NCBI GenBank assembly: GCA_002343445.1
Contig: DDSP01000065.1
Location: 20,467 to 84,466, forward strand
DNA: 64,000 bases
From: Chthonomonas sp. UBA2387
Lineage (GTDB): Bacteria > Armatimonadota > Fimbriimonadia > Fimbriimonadales > Fimbriimonadaceae
Direction of reading: 5' to 3'
Both the position numbers and the translations under genes were made by a program. Under the pieces are notes generated by a model. The model did no database searches and was not told the origin of the DNA. It saw nothing but the letters and a program-made list of their open reading frames with translations. How positions within the stretch are numbered: position 1 is the first letter of the stretch; every line of letters begins with the position of its first letter. Positions 7,847 through 15,952 of the stretch are shown one piece after another.

Positions 7847-10245
7847 GGAAGGGGAGTCCGGATGATACCCGGCTCGAACACGGCCCGAACTTCCTCGGGA
7901 TGGACCGGGTCGCCGTTGAGTTTGGCGATGTAGAAGGCCGCCGCGCCGCGACCGGCCCATTGTCCCACGCGCGCCGCCAGAATGTCCCACCCTTGCTGGG
8001 TGATCAGGCGCGTGAACCGATAGGCCATGCCCCGTCCACGGGGCGTCTGCAGCTCCAAGATGCCGGGAACGCCCGGCACAAAGCGGTACGAGAACAGCCT
8101 CTGTCCCCGATCGGGGTCTTTCCCACGCTTGCGTAGAACCTCCTCGACCGACGTCTCGCCCGCCACCACCGCCCGGATCGTCTTGGCCAACTGCCGCGCC
8201 GTCGCATCCGGAACGGGCCGGTCGCCAAAGCTGATGTGAAACGTGTCGATGGCGATCGGCGGGTCCGACTTCGTGGTGCTGGCGCGGATCGAATGCACGC
8301 GCAAGTCGTACGCGTACACCACACCCAAAATCGAGCTGAGCAGCCCGCGCCGGTCCGGGGTGCAGACGGTCAGTTCGTTGCCGCTGAGTTGCTCGTCCCG
8401 CGTCAGGTCCACGGTGCTCTGCCCCTCCATCGCCTTCTTCATCAAGCCGATGTGGAGCTTCACCGTCTGCAACGGCTGGCTCATCACGTAAAGGGGCGGC
8501 ATCGCGTCGAGGAACGTGCTGATTTCCTCCTCGGCGAGTTCTTGACGCGCCAGGTCGCGCACCAGCCGCCGCCTGTAGGGGTCGGGCGTCGGTTCCGGCA
8601 CGTTCTGCTCTTGGAGGATGAGCGACGTCCGGGCGTGCAGTTCGCGGGTGAACGTCTCCAGCACGGGCGTCCAAGACTCGCTGCTCACCGAACTGATGTC
8701 CGCCCACGTGAGCAACGTTAGCAGGTCGAGCCGGTCTTGCGTCTCGACGACTTGGGCGAACTCGCGAGCGGTGAACGGGTTCATCACGTCGCGCATCCGC
8801 ACGATCTGCGGCATGCTGAGGTGGTAGCGAACCAGCCAGACCACCCGCTCGGCCAAGTCCTCCCGAACGCCCCAGCGATCCAGCACGTCGGCGGCGATCT
8901 CGGCCCCCGTCTCCTCGTGCGGGCGACCGGGCACGAACTTGCCGAGGTCGTGCATCAAGGCGGCGAGGTAAAGGGGCGCGAGATCCTGAAGCCCTTCCTT
9001 GAGTTCGCCGAGGAACGTCCCCGGCTGGATGGCGTCAATGAACTCCACGACGCGCAGCGTGTGCTCGAAGACTGTGAACGTGTGCACCGAATCCTGCGGC
9101 ATCAGGGCTCGGCACCGGGTCAGTTCGGGCAACAGCATGGTCAGCACGCCGCATCGGTCCAAGTTTCGCAACACGGCCGCTCCCGAGCAGAGCGTGTGGA
9201 CGGCTTCTGGACCCTCGATGCCCGTCATCGGCGGGGCTTCCAGGCTCAGCACCCGCAAGCCCAGACGCGTGGCGAACGAAACGCCGACGGCGGCGCGGCT
9301 CAGACGCGTCCTGCCGAAGAAACGCACCTCGCCCCGCGACGCGATCACGCCCTCGCTGAGCGTGAAGCGAGTCTCGTGGAGGCGCTCCAGTGCGGCATGG
9401 TACTCGCGGTGCAAATCGCGCATGGCGAGCACCAAGTCGCTCATCGCGGCCATCGGCTCCCTCCCGAGCATGTCGGCCAGTTCGCCTTGGCGCGTACGGC
9501 TGAGCAGGTCGAGCTTCCGTCCCGCCAGGGCGTGCAACACGTTCCGCTCGCGCAGCACGCGGTCGTACGATCGCGAAGGACGCGTCGGCCGCCCGCCCAC
9601 GGCCATGTCGAGCCAGTTGGAACAATGCCAACACCTCAACCCGCCCGCGCCCTCCTTGAGGTGCGGTTCGACGATCAGGGGCGTGTCGTGGTGCTTCGCG
9701 AACATCCGCTTGCGCTCCTCGATCTTCTCCAGAAGGAACTCGCCGACGGGCAGGCTATCCCAGAACGCCTCCATCAGCCGCTCGAAGGGCTCGTGGCTTC
9801 CGGCCACCAAGCGGGCGTCAAGCAACCCGGTGCGCGACTTGGGGTCGAGCCCCGACATGTCGCCGACCAGGCGATATGCGTAGCCCACTTCAATGCCCAT
9901 CGTCCGGTCAAACGTGGCGAGCAACGTCCGATAGATGGTGCGCACGGCGGCATCCAACGCAGGGTGGGACTCGTCCAGCGGGACGATGGCGATGTCAACG
10001 TCGGAATAGGGCGCGAGTTCCGATCGCCCGTAGCCGCCCGTTGCCACGATGGAAATGGGCGGGACGTCGGGGTGGATGCGGTGGACCTCCTCGACCACCA
10101 GGCGCATGGCTTCGTCGGCGATGGCCGTCTGCTCGCGGCACCACTCCAGGCCCGAAGGCTGGGTCCGCAGACGCTCGATGCCTTGGCGGCGCAGTTCGGC
10201 CAACCTCTCGATGCGCTCGCGGAACTCGGACGTGTGTTCGTTCAT
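7843..10245 (-). CDS. glnD: GlnD-type [protein-PII] uridylyltransferase
   Basis: This 800-residue protein has the GlnD domain order. The nucleotidyltransferase motif GGYGRSEL with PYSDVDI is at about 70-85. A metal-dependent HD domain around residue 430 contains MHDLGK. Two ACT domains lie at about 620-690 and 725-795. In the classic system it uridylylates and deuridylylates PII in response to glutamine. It is about 90 residues shorter than the enterobacterial enzyme, mostly in linkers. The start overlaps the upstream glycosyltransferase gene by 4 bp. No PII gene is in this window, so the partner is unproven. Confidence 0.88.
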   Translation of the reverse strand: MNEHTSEFRERIERLAELRRQGIERLRTQPSGLEWCREQTAIADEAMRLVVEEVHRIHPDVPPISIVATGGYGRSELAPYSDVDIAIVPLDESHPALDAAVRTIYRTLLATFDRTMGIEVGYAYRLVGDMSGLDPKSRTGLLDARLVAGSHEPFERLMEAFWDSLPVGEFLLEKIEERKRMFAKHHDTPLIVEPHLKEGAGGLRCWHCSNWLDMAVGGRPTRPSRSYDRVLRERNVLHALAGRKLDLLSRTRQGELADMLGREPMAAMSDLVLAMRDLHREYHAALERLHETRFTLSEGVIASRGEVRFFGRTRLSRAAVGVSFATRLGLRVLSLEAPPMTGIEGPEAVHTLCSGAAVLRNLDRCGVLTMLLPELTRCRALMPQDSVHTFTVFEHTLRVVEFIDAIQPGTFLGELKEGLQDLAPLYLAALMHDLGKFVPGRPHEETGAEIAADVLDRWGVREDLAERVVWLVRYHLSMPQIVRMRDVMNPFTAREFAQVVETQDRLDLLTLLTWADISSVSSESWTPVLETFTRELHARTSLILQEQNVPEPTPDPYRRRLVRDLARQELAEEEISTFLDAMPPLYVMSQPLQTVKLHIGLMKKAMEGQSTVDLTRDEQLSGNELTVCTPDRRGLLSSILGVVYAYDLRVHSIRASTTKSDPPIAIDTFHISFGDRPVPDATARQLAKTIRAVVAGETSVEEVLRKRGKDPDRGQRLFSYRFVPGVPGILELQTPRGRGMAYRFTRLITQQGWDILAARVGQWAGRGAAAFYIAKLNGDPVHPEEVRAVFEPGIIRTPLP

Positions 10246-12152
10246 GGCAAGGTGAACAGGAGCGAGCGGCCCTCTTGCGCCACTGGGACGAATCGGCCCG
10301 AAGCCACCGCCTCGGCCAGCAACCGCTTCCACTTGGTGCGGAGGTCGGCGTCGAGTCCCGTGGCCTCCTCGGGCGAGAAGCCCGCTCCGCCGGGGCGCAT
10401 CGCCTCCAGCCACCGGTCGCGGAACGCGGGGTCTTGGAACGCGAGGTTCAGATACACGTGGGTGAATCCCATGCCCTTCAGATGGTCGGCCAACGCCGCG
10501 CCGGTATCCAGCGTCGCATAGGGGATTTCCGTGCTGTGGCCGGGGTTCGCCCAAAAGTACGGCACGTCGAGCCAATACCCGAACACCTCGTCATACAGGG
10601 CCACCTTACCGCCCAGCGCTTCACGGTTGATCGTCTGCGCGCGCGAGAAGAACGTGCCGGCCCGGTAGGCGTCGGGTTCGACGCGCCCCAACACCACAGG
10701 GAGTTGCCCATCGGTGACCGTTGTCTTGACCAATCCCAACGTGTACACGGACTGCAGCGCCGCGACCACGGCCAACACGGACCCCGAGCGTGGCCAAGCC
10801 ACCGCACCACCCAGCAATACCGCCAAGGGCACCCCGAAGTTGGCGGCGTATCGGCTTTGCTGGCTGAGGGCGAACCACAAGACGAAACTGGCAAGCAACC
10901 CGCCCAAGGCGGCCGATTCCATGCGTCGCAACCGTCCCGAGGCCAGCCAGCACACCGCTGCGGCGAACACGGCGACGCCCAACGCTTGGACGGGATGGCC
11001 CATGCCTTGGGTGGGCGCGGGGTTCGTGTAGCGTCCGGGTTGGTAGGCCATGCCGAACACGGCGTGCGGGAACTGCGACCAATCGCGACCGCCGCCCTCT
11101 TTGCGCCCGACACCGAACGTCTGCTGCTCGTCGCGGTAGATGTCCGCCGAGAACTGATCCCAGTGCTTGCCCCCGAGTTGTTCGTAGAAGAAGGGGAACA
11201 CGGGGTTGCCCACTAGCATGGCGTTCCGGACGTACCAGGGCGAGGCGATGGCTGCGGCCAACCCGATGGTCAAAGCGGCCGGCTTCCATCCCGTCCGAAG
11301 GACGACGGCGGCGACGCCCAAGACCAACGCGCAGACGGCGATTGTCTGCAGCCCCGTGTACTTGCTGCCCGCCGCGAACCCGAGAAACACGGCGGCCAGG
11401 ACGGCGTCCTCGCGCTTCCACGTTTCGATCAGCCGTGCGCATTGCAGCAAGCCGAGCCCCGCGAACAGTCCGTGCGCCACGTCCACGTAACCCGTGCCCG
11501 CTTCCCAAGCGACCACCGGCATGCCGACGAACGCCAGCGCCGACCACCACCCCGCGAAGCCGCCCCAACGCTCGCGGGCAAACCCGTAAATCGCCAAGCC
11601 GCCGAACAGGGCGAACATCCACGAGAACCCCTTTGCCCCGGATTCGCCGCCCCACTGCAAGCCCCAAACGTAGAGGTTGTCCACGACGAACGGGAAGTTC
11701 GAGTGGTGGATGAAGGACACCGAGTACGCCTGCCCCGCTTGAATCCACAGTTTGGGCACGGCGAAGTGGTAGGCCAAACTGTCCCAGTCCATCATCGTGC
11801 TCGGAGCGAGAACCCCGACCAGTGCGAAGAGCCCGGTCAGCAGATACGCGCCGACGAACGCCCACTCGGCACCGACGGGTTTGCGCCCGGTACGCAACAT
11901 CGCGGCCAACTCCTTCCAGCCGAGCGCCAAGCCTACGAAGACCAGCGCGATGGGCAGCCCGAGGCCCCACTTGACGCCGCCAGGAAACGAGAGCACGACC
12001 AAGCTCGCCAAGCCTAACGCGCCCAGCCCCACCAACCCTACTGCCCCGAGCCGGAAGCAGACGTCCCGCTCGGAGCCGAGCCGCTTCAACACCGCTATCC
12101 CCAGTCCCGACAGCGCGACCGAAACGGCGACGGTGATGAGGAATCCGAGCAT
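10242..12152 (-). CDS. GT-C superfamily membrane glycosyltransferase-like protein
   Basis: This 636-residue protein has about ten to twelve membrane helices in its first 500 residues and a soluble C-terminal part. The first external loop carries the acidic motif DWDSLAYHF, the position of the catalytic acidic pair in GT-C (GT39/ArnT-like) enzymes that use polyprenyl-phosphate sugars. The exact substrate is not predictable. The ATGA overlap with glnD places it in the same transcript. It is most likely involved in surface glycan or protein glycosylation. Confidence 0.7.
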   Translation of the reverse strand: MLGFLITVAVSVALSGLGIAVLKRLGSERDVCFRLGAVGLVGLGALGLASLVVLSFPGGVKWGLGLPIALVFVGLALGWKELAAMLRTGRKPVGAEWAFVGAYLLTGLFALVGVLAPSTMMDWDSLAYHFAVPKLWIQAGQAYSVSFIHHSNFPFVVDNLYVWGLQWGGESGAKGFSWMFALFGGLAIYGFARERWGGFAGWWSALAFVGMPVVAWEAGTGYVDVAHGLFAGLGLLQCARLIETWKREDAVLAAVFLGFAAGSKYTGLQTIAVCALVLGVAAVVLRTGWKPAALTIGLAAAIASPWYVRNAMLVGNPVFPFFYEQLGGKHWDQFSADIYRDEQQTFGVGRKEGGGRDWSQFPHAVFGMAYQPGRYTNPAPTQGMGHPVQALGVAVFAAAVCWLASGRLRRMESAALGGLLASFVLWFALSQQSRYAANFGVPLAVLLGGAVAWPRSGSVLAVVAALQSVYTLGLVKTTVTDGQLPVVLGRVEPDAYRAGTFFSRAQTINREALGGKVALYDEVFGYWLDVPYFWANPGHSTEIPYATLDTGAALADHLKGMGFTHVYLNLAFQDPAFRDRWLEAMRPGGAGFSPEEATGLDADLRTKWKRLLAEAVASGRFVPVAQEGRSLLFTLP

Positions 12153-12229
12153 CCGTGCGAGTATATCGGCTCGCCCGCCGTCTAGCCCTTCCTGGCTTCA
12201 GACTCGGGGCTGTGAGACTCGGGTCGCCG

Positions 12230-12406
12230 CTACCGCAGTCCGCCGGAAGCCAACAAGCCCCCGACCACCGCAAGAAAAATCACCGGCGCCGCCGGATATT
12301 GGCAACTCGGTCACCCCGGGTTTGTGCGTTGCATCAAAGCGACCCAGCCGACTCCGGCCGCGCCGCCGATCACGACACCCAGAAGAGCTTTGAGCGGGAC
12401 GATCAT
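12230..12406 (-). CDS. Two-helix small membrane protein with in-frame UGA (candidate selenoprotein)
   Basis: From the ATG at 12406 the frame reads 31 codons to a TGA at 12311-12313. It then continues in the same frame for 26 codons to a TAG at 12230. Reading TGA as a residue (U) gives a 58-residue protein: helix 1 (ALLGVVIGGAAGVGWVAL), a short loop QRTNPG-U-PSCQYP, then helix 2 (VIFLAVVGGLLASG). The pieces on both sides of the TGA look like halves of one protein. From memory, the small DUF6132 family has the same two-helix form with a loop ending in a conserved Cys-Pro. My ungapped 40-column comparison puts U on that Cys and keeps the following Pro, a later Pro and the GGLL of helix 2. Alternatives are a nonsense mutation, a sequencing error, or a plain 31-residue gene. 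Upstream is the ACT gene (34 bp). Confidence 0.45.
12279..12297 (-). other. SECIS-like hairpin downstream of the UGA
   Basis: On the minus-strand RNA, CCGGC and GCCGG pair (12295-12291 with 12287-12283) around a GGC triloop. Two further A-U pairs lie outside a 2-nt bulge. The apical loop begins 20 nt after the UGA and starts with GG, which fits the loose bacterial SECIS model as I know it. GC-rich DNA makes such hairpins by chance, so this is only supporting evidence. Confidence 0.3.
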
Positions 12407-12440
12407 GTCCTGATTCTATCGCTTCCGCCTACGGATCGTC

Positions 12441-12812
12441 TCACCCATCTGTTCGAATCTCCAAGCCCGCCGACGCCAACGCCTCCAACGCCCGGCTCGA
12501 ATCGGCGCGCTTGATCAAGACCACGTCGGAAGCGTAGGTCGAAACCGCGAAGATGGGCACCTCTGCCTGGGCCAACGGTGCAAGCAGCCGCAGCAGCACG
12601 CCCACTTGGTCGAACGGAATCGGGCCCTCAATCTCCAGCGCCATCCAGCCTGGCTCGACCTGGGCGTTGGCGGGCTCTTTGCCTTCGGTAACGATCACCG
12701 TCGTTTCGCTAGGCGTGCGGATGGCGGCGTTGAACGGGCCTTCAAGCCTTTCGCTCCAGCCAGGCGGGAGACTGCACACGCTCAAGCGCCAATCGTGGAC
12801 CCGTACCTTCAT
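12441..12812 (-). CDS. ACT domain protein
   Basis: This 123-residue cytoplasmic protein resembles stand-alone ACT proteins of the aspartate-kinase-like type. It has a first half with a beta-sheet (VCSLPPG, TTVIVTEG) and a second half ending in VPIFAVSTYASDVVLIK. These bind amino acids and act as sensors. The ATG overlaps the stop of the pectate-lyase-like gene by 4 bp (ATGA), which fixes the start. It lies upstream of GlnD, which also carries ACT domains, so an amino-acid-sensing role is plausible but unproven. Confidence 0.75.
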   Translation of the reverse strand: MKVRVHDWRLSVCSLPPGWSERLEGPFNAAIRTPSETTVIVTEGKEPANAQVEPGWMALEIEGPIPFDQVGVLLRLLAPLAQAEVPIFAVSTYASDVVLIKRADSSRALEALASAGLEIRTDG

Positions 12813-13996
12813 CGTTCGAACAGCCTCTCGTCTTTGTCGAAGCATGCGACGGCACGGACGACGGCTTTGGAGTTCTCGAGGGTCAGCGGCGACTCGGCCG
12901 TGTAGTTGCGCATACGGCAACCGAACAGCGAAACGGTCAAGGGGTCGGCGCCCCGGATCAGCATGAAGTCGCGGCTCTTGTCCAGCGTGGTCAGCGCTCC
13001 GTTCGGTCCGGAGAACGCTTCCACGTTCGAGACCGCGAGGTGGCCCTTGCCCTCGACGATAAACGGATGCACCTCGTCCACCGATCGCCCCGTGTTGGCG
13101 ATGATCGAGCCTTGGGACACTTGCCAGTTTCGGTTGAACGTGTTGTCGCCCGACTTGTGAATGCCCACCGTGACGCAGTCGAAGTTGAAGCCGGTCAACT
13201 GCCCATAGGTGGCGGGGCCGAGCCAAGCGCCACCGAAGGTGCCGAACGTGAACACGTCCATCAGCACGGCGTTGTCGGTGGTGTCGATCGCGAACGCGAA
13301 CGTCCCGCGCGCAACCACCGAATCCACCACCGACTTGGAGAAGCCGCCCTTGAAGTTCCTCATGTTGGCGGGATTGACGTGGGTGTGAAGGATGCGCGGG
13401 ATGTCGTAGCACTTGGAGATCGCCACGAACGTGCCACCCAGCGGGTACCCGTAACAGTGTTCGACGAGGATCTGCTCGCATGGCGGCCCTCCGGCGCGAA
13501 AGTCCATCGCGAAGAACTCGCCGTAGAACGTCAGGCATGAAAGCGTGACGCCTTGCGCCGGCACGGTTTGCGAGACTTTGATGGTGGGCGGATAGGCGAT
13601 CACTTTGGCGGGATCGTCGAGGGTTTGCTCGGGGTACCAGAACTGGAGCCCGCGCACTTGCGTGGCGGATTCGACGGTCAGGAACGGCCGCTCGCGGTCG
13701 CGGATGGCGAACACCGAGCCCACGGGGTGACGCCCGCCGGGGTTGACCGTCCCCCGGCCCACCGGCCCGTGCGGTCCGAGCAGCGACACGTTGGCCTTGA
13801 GGACGATGCCCCCATCCACTTCGTAGGGCTTGTCCGAAGGTTCGAGGTAGAGGGCCTGGCCGCGAGGGGCCGCCCAATCAATGGCGGCTTGCAGCTTGGC
13901 CGAGTTCTCGGAAGCGGTGTTGGCGGCGGAGACGCCGAAATCGGAGAGGTTGCGCGGCGAGGAAGCCAGAACGGCTGCGCAAAGGAAAGAGAGCAT
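12809..13996 (-). CDS. Secreted pectate-lyase-like beta-helix protein
   Basis: This 395-residue protein has a short signal peptide (about 1-12). It is followed by the N-terminal motif LSDFGVSAANTASENSA and the AAIDWA helix typical of pectate-lyase-superfamily (right-handed beta-helix) proteins. The rest has the repeated short strands expected of the helix. Members cleave or bind polysaccharides such as pectin and phage or bacterial glycans. I cannot name catalytic residues, so the activity is open. It is the first gene of the minus-strand set that runs to 6727. Confidence 0.7.
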   Translation of the reverse strand: MLSFLCAAVLASSPRNLSDFGVSAANTASENSAKLQAAIDWAAPRGQALYLEPSDKPYEVDGGIVLKANVSLLGPHGPVGRGTVNPGGRHPVGSVFAIRDRERPFLTVESATQVRGLQFWYPEQTLDDPAKVIAYPPTIKVSQTVPAQGVTLSCLTFYGEFFAMDFRAGGPPCEQILVEHCYGYPLGGTFVAISKCYDIPRILHTHVNPANMRNFKGGFSKSVVDSVVARGTFAFAIDTTDNAVLMDVFTFGTFGGAWLGPATYGQLTGFNFDCVTVGIHKSGDNTFNRNWQVSQGSIIANTGRSVDEVHPFIVEGKGHLAVSNVEAFSGPNGALTTLDKSRDFMLIRGADPLTVSLFGCRMRNYTAESPLTLENSKAVVRAVACFDKDERLFER

Positions 13997-14034
13997 TGCA
14001 CCAGCTTATCTGGCGCGCGATCCGAGGAGTTCAG

Positions 14035-14071
14035 AAAAAAAGATTGGGATGGACTCTCTCAAATCCATCCC
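14035..14071 (-). terminator. Rho-independent terminator of the PEP-CTERM gene
   Basis: On the minus strand GGGATGGA (14071-14064) pairs with TCCATCCC (14053-14046) around a 10-nt loop. AATC and a run of seven T follow (14041-14035). It lies 54 nt after the stop of the PEP-CTERM gene and before the pectate-lyase-like gene. Confidence 0.85.
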
Positions 14072-14124
14072 GAAACTCTTCTCAGACATGTATGGAGTAG
14101 GTGTTCAGGAAGTGAACAGGACGA

Positions 14125-14937
14125 TTAAGCTGTGTTGCGTCGGCGTCGGGCCAGAAGGCCGAGAGCGCCGGCGCCAAGGGCGATCATGGTGCCCGGCTCG
14201 GGAACGGCTGTGCCTTCGAGCACGAACGGGGCCTCGTAGTTGAGGAACGAGCCAGTGGCCGTACCGTTGTTCGTAATCGCGCTTTGGAACTGGCCGAACG
14301 AGCCGAAGTTGCTCGAGATCATCGCGTTGGCGATGCCTTGATCGGAAGGGGTGACCGGGGGCATCCAGGGGCCGGTGAGCGCCGTGCTGCCGGTGAAGCC
14401 CCAACTGATCCAGTAGGTGCCTTCGGTGAGGACCAACGGGGTGCCCTGTGCGGCATCCACCTGCATGATGGGCCGGTTGTTGGCGAACGCCCCGCCGCTG
14501 GCGATACGATAGATGCCGGTGAACGAGGTGCCGGTCATGCGGTTCGTCGTAAAGTCGCCGAACATGCTCGCATCATCGGGATCGCCGGGTTGCGAGGACC
14601 AAATCTTGAAGTAGACGCCGGTGAGCGTCGAGGTCGTGCCGCTGCTGGTCTGGTATCCGAAGAATCGGAAGTTCGTGATGTTCCAGATCATGCCGACGGG
14701 CACGGTGAAATCGTCAGCGACATGCTGCGGGTTCGAGCCGGAAACGGCTTCGTTGCGCACCGCAGTGCCGAGAAGGCTGTTCGTCGCGCCGCCAGCGGCA
14801 GTACCGATGGACTCCGCCATGCTGACGTTGTTGCCGGAAAGCGTTCCAGTCTGCAATGGTCCGTTGTCCCAAAGCGTTTGGGCGGACAAGGGGAGAGTTG
14901 CGCCGAGGGCGCACGCCAATAGGGCAAGTCGCTTCAT
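14125..14937 (-). CDS. PEP-CTERM sorting domain protein
   Basis: This 270-residue secreted protein has a signal peptide at about 1-20 (ending LSAQ) and a beta-rich, Gly/Ser/Thr-rich body with little charge. The C-terminal signal is a textbook one: VPEPGTM, a hydrophobic stretch and RRRR. An exosortase should recognise it and place the protein at the cell surface or in the extracellular matrix; no exosortase gene is in this window. The gene has its own promoter, an 80-nt structured leader with a good Shine-Dalgarno (AGGAAGG), and its own terminator. This suggests independent and probably strong expression. Confidence 0.9.
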   Translation of the reverse strand: MKRLALLACALGATLPLSAQTLWDNGPLQTGTLSGNNVSMAESIGTAAGGATNSLLGTAVRNEAVSGSNPQHVADDFTVPVGMIWNITNFRFFGYQTSSGTTSTLTGVYFKIWSSQPGDPDDASMFGDFTTNRMTGTSFTGIYRIASGGAFANNRPIMQVDAAQGTPLVLTEGTYWISWGFTGSTALTGPWMPPVTPSDQGIANAMISSNFGSFGQFQSAITNNGTATGSFLNYEAPFVLEGTAVPEPGTMIALGAGALGLLARRRRNTA

Positions 14938-15015
14938 TCCTGTCTTCCTTCCTGAGCGTCCACTCGGTCACCTTTCGGTGCCGCGCCTCTTACGGGCGGA
15001 GACGTCTCGTGAGGA

Positions 15016-15044
15016 ATGATAGCAGACCATGCCCGATTTGACAA
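15016..15044 (-). promoter_or_regulatory. Sigma-70-type promoter of the PEP-CTERM gene
   Basis: On the minus strand TTGTCA (15044-15039) and TATCAT (15021-15016) are separated by 17 nt, a near-consensus arrangement. The leader of about 75 nt contains CACC-GAAA-GGTG, a GNRA-capped hairpin, and a CGCC/GGCG hairpin before the Shine-Dalgarno. Confidence 0.75.
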
Positions 15045-15072
15045 GGGGCTTTCGGACTTTTTTTGAAAATTG

Positions 15073-15912
15073 TCAGGAAGCGCCTGCGAGCGACCTCAGC
15101 CGCTCCTTCCTTTCGGGTTCGTGGTCGAGGTTTCCGGACTCGCCAAGCAGAGCCCAGGCCTTCTGCAGGTGCGGCAGCGCCTGTTCGTCCTTGGCCTGCG
15201 CGAGCAGGCACTCGCCCAGTTCCTCGTGGACAAAACCGTCGGCTTCGCCCAATTCGGTCGCCGCCAAGGCGTTGAGGATCGCCAGCGCCTCGTCCAACCG
15301 GTTCAGGGCGCGCAGCGTCCGCGCCACGCACCACTTGGCGATGTGCAACGAACGAGGCGAACCGTGTTGCTCGCGAACGATCTGGGCGCGAGCGAACTGC
15401 GCCAAAGCGGCCTGGTGCTCGCCCCGCTCGAAGTAAGTCCAGCCCAGATTGTTGTGCAAAGGTCCCAACATTGCCTTGGCGCGAGTCATGCCGCTTTGTT
15501 CGGCCAGCCGGATTCCCCGCAAGCCCCATTGGATGGCTTCGGCCTCCGGAACGACGATGGCGATCATGTGGGCGGCATCGGTGGCGATGTCGTCTTCACC
15601 CGCCGCGGCCGAGAGGTTGAACGCCTCGGTGAAATCGGGCAGGCCCATCGAGGCATCGCCCGAGGATCGTGCGATGCGACCCAGCTCGAGCTTCGCTGCA
15701 GCGCGAACCCGAGCGTCGGGGGCGGCGTCCAGGGCCGATTGCGCCACCTCGCGCGCCTCGTCGTACCGCCGCGCAAGGCCAAGCGCGCGCGCCAATTGAG
15801 TCCGCGCCTCCTGTCGCGCGGCATCGTCGGTGGCCGAACCCGCATACAGAGCGAAACGCTCGGCGCTCGCCAGGGGGTCGTCGTAATCCCAAAGACTGTA
15901 GAGGTCGTCCAT
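15073..15912 (-). CDS. TPR-repeat protein
   Basis: This cytoplasmic protein of about 279 residues is built of tetratricopeptide-like helical pairs. Examples are the segments around LGLARRYDEAREVA, NNLGWTYFERGEHQAALAQF and RALNRLDEALAILNAL. TPR arrays hold protein partners; none can be named. I start at the ATG at 15912 because GGTGAGG stands 5 nt before it; an in-frame ATG at 15942 is possible. It lies 40 bp after the MFS gene. The PEP-CTERM gene downstream has its own promoter. Confidence 0.75.
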   Translation of the reverse strand: MDDLYSLWDYDDPLASAERFALYAGSATDDAARQEARTQLARALGLARRYDEAREVAQSALDAAPDARVRAAAKLELGRIARSSGDASMGLPDFTEAFNLSAAAGEDDIATDAAHMIAIVVPEAEAIQWGLRGIRLAEQSGMTRAKAMLGPLHNNLGWTYFERGEHQAALAQFARAQIVREQHGSPRSLHIAKWCVARTLRALNRLDEALAILNALAATELGEADGFVHEELGECLLAQAKDEQALPHLQKAWALLGESGNLDHEPERKERLRSLAGAS

Positions 15913-15952
15913 CGAAGCCTCACCCATCATACGCGCAACCATACCCGCCTGA

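Noticed and set aside
7847..8707. Upstream extension of the single-domain TrkA_N protein
   Set aside because: The extension is Arg/Gly-rich and mirrors glnD; the ATGA overlap at 7846 gives a natural start.
10246..10575. Extended start of GlnD at 10575
   Set aside because: The extra 110 residues are a low-complexity shadow of the glycosyltransferase gene; the ATG at 10245 overlaps it by the usual 4 bp.
12311..12406. Plain 31-residue gene ending at the TGA
   Set aside because: The continuation after TGA is equally hydrophobic and gene-like and completes a two-helix protein, so a stop at 12311 explains less than readthrough. I cannot exclude a nonsense mutation.
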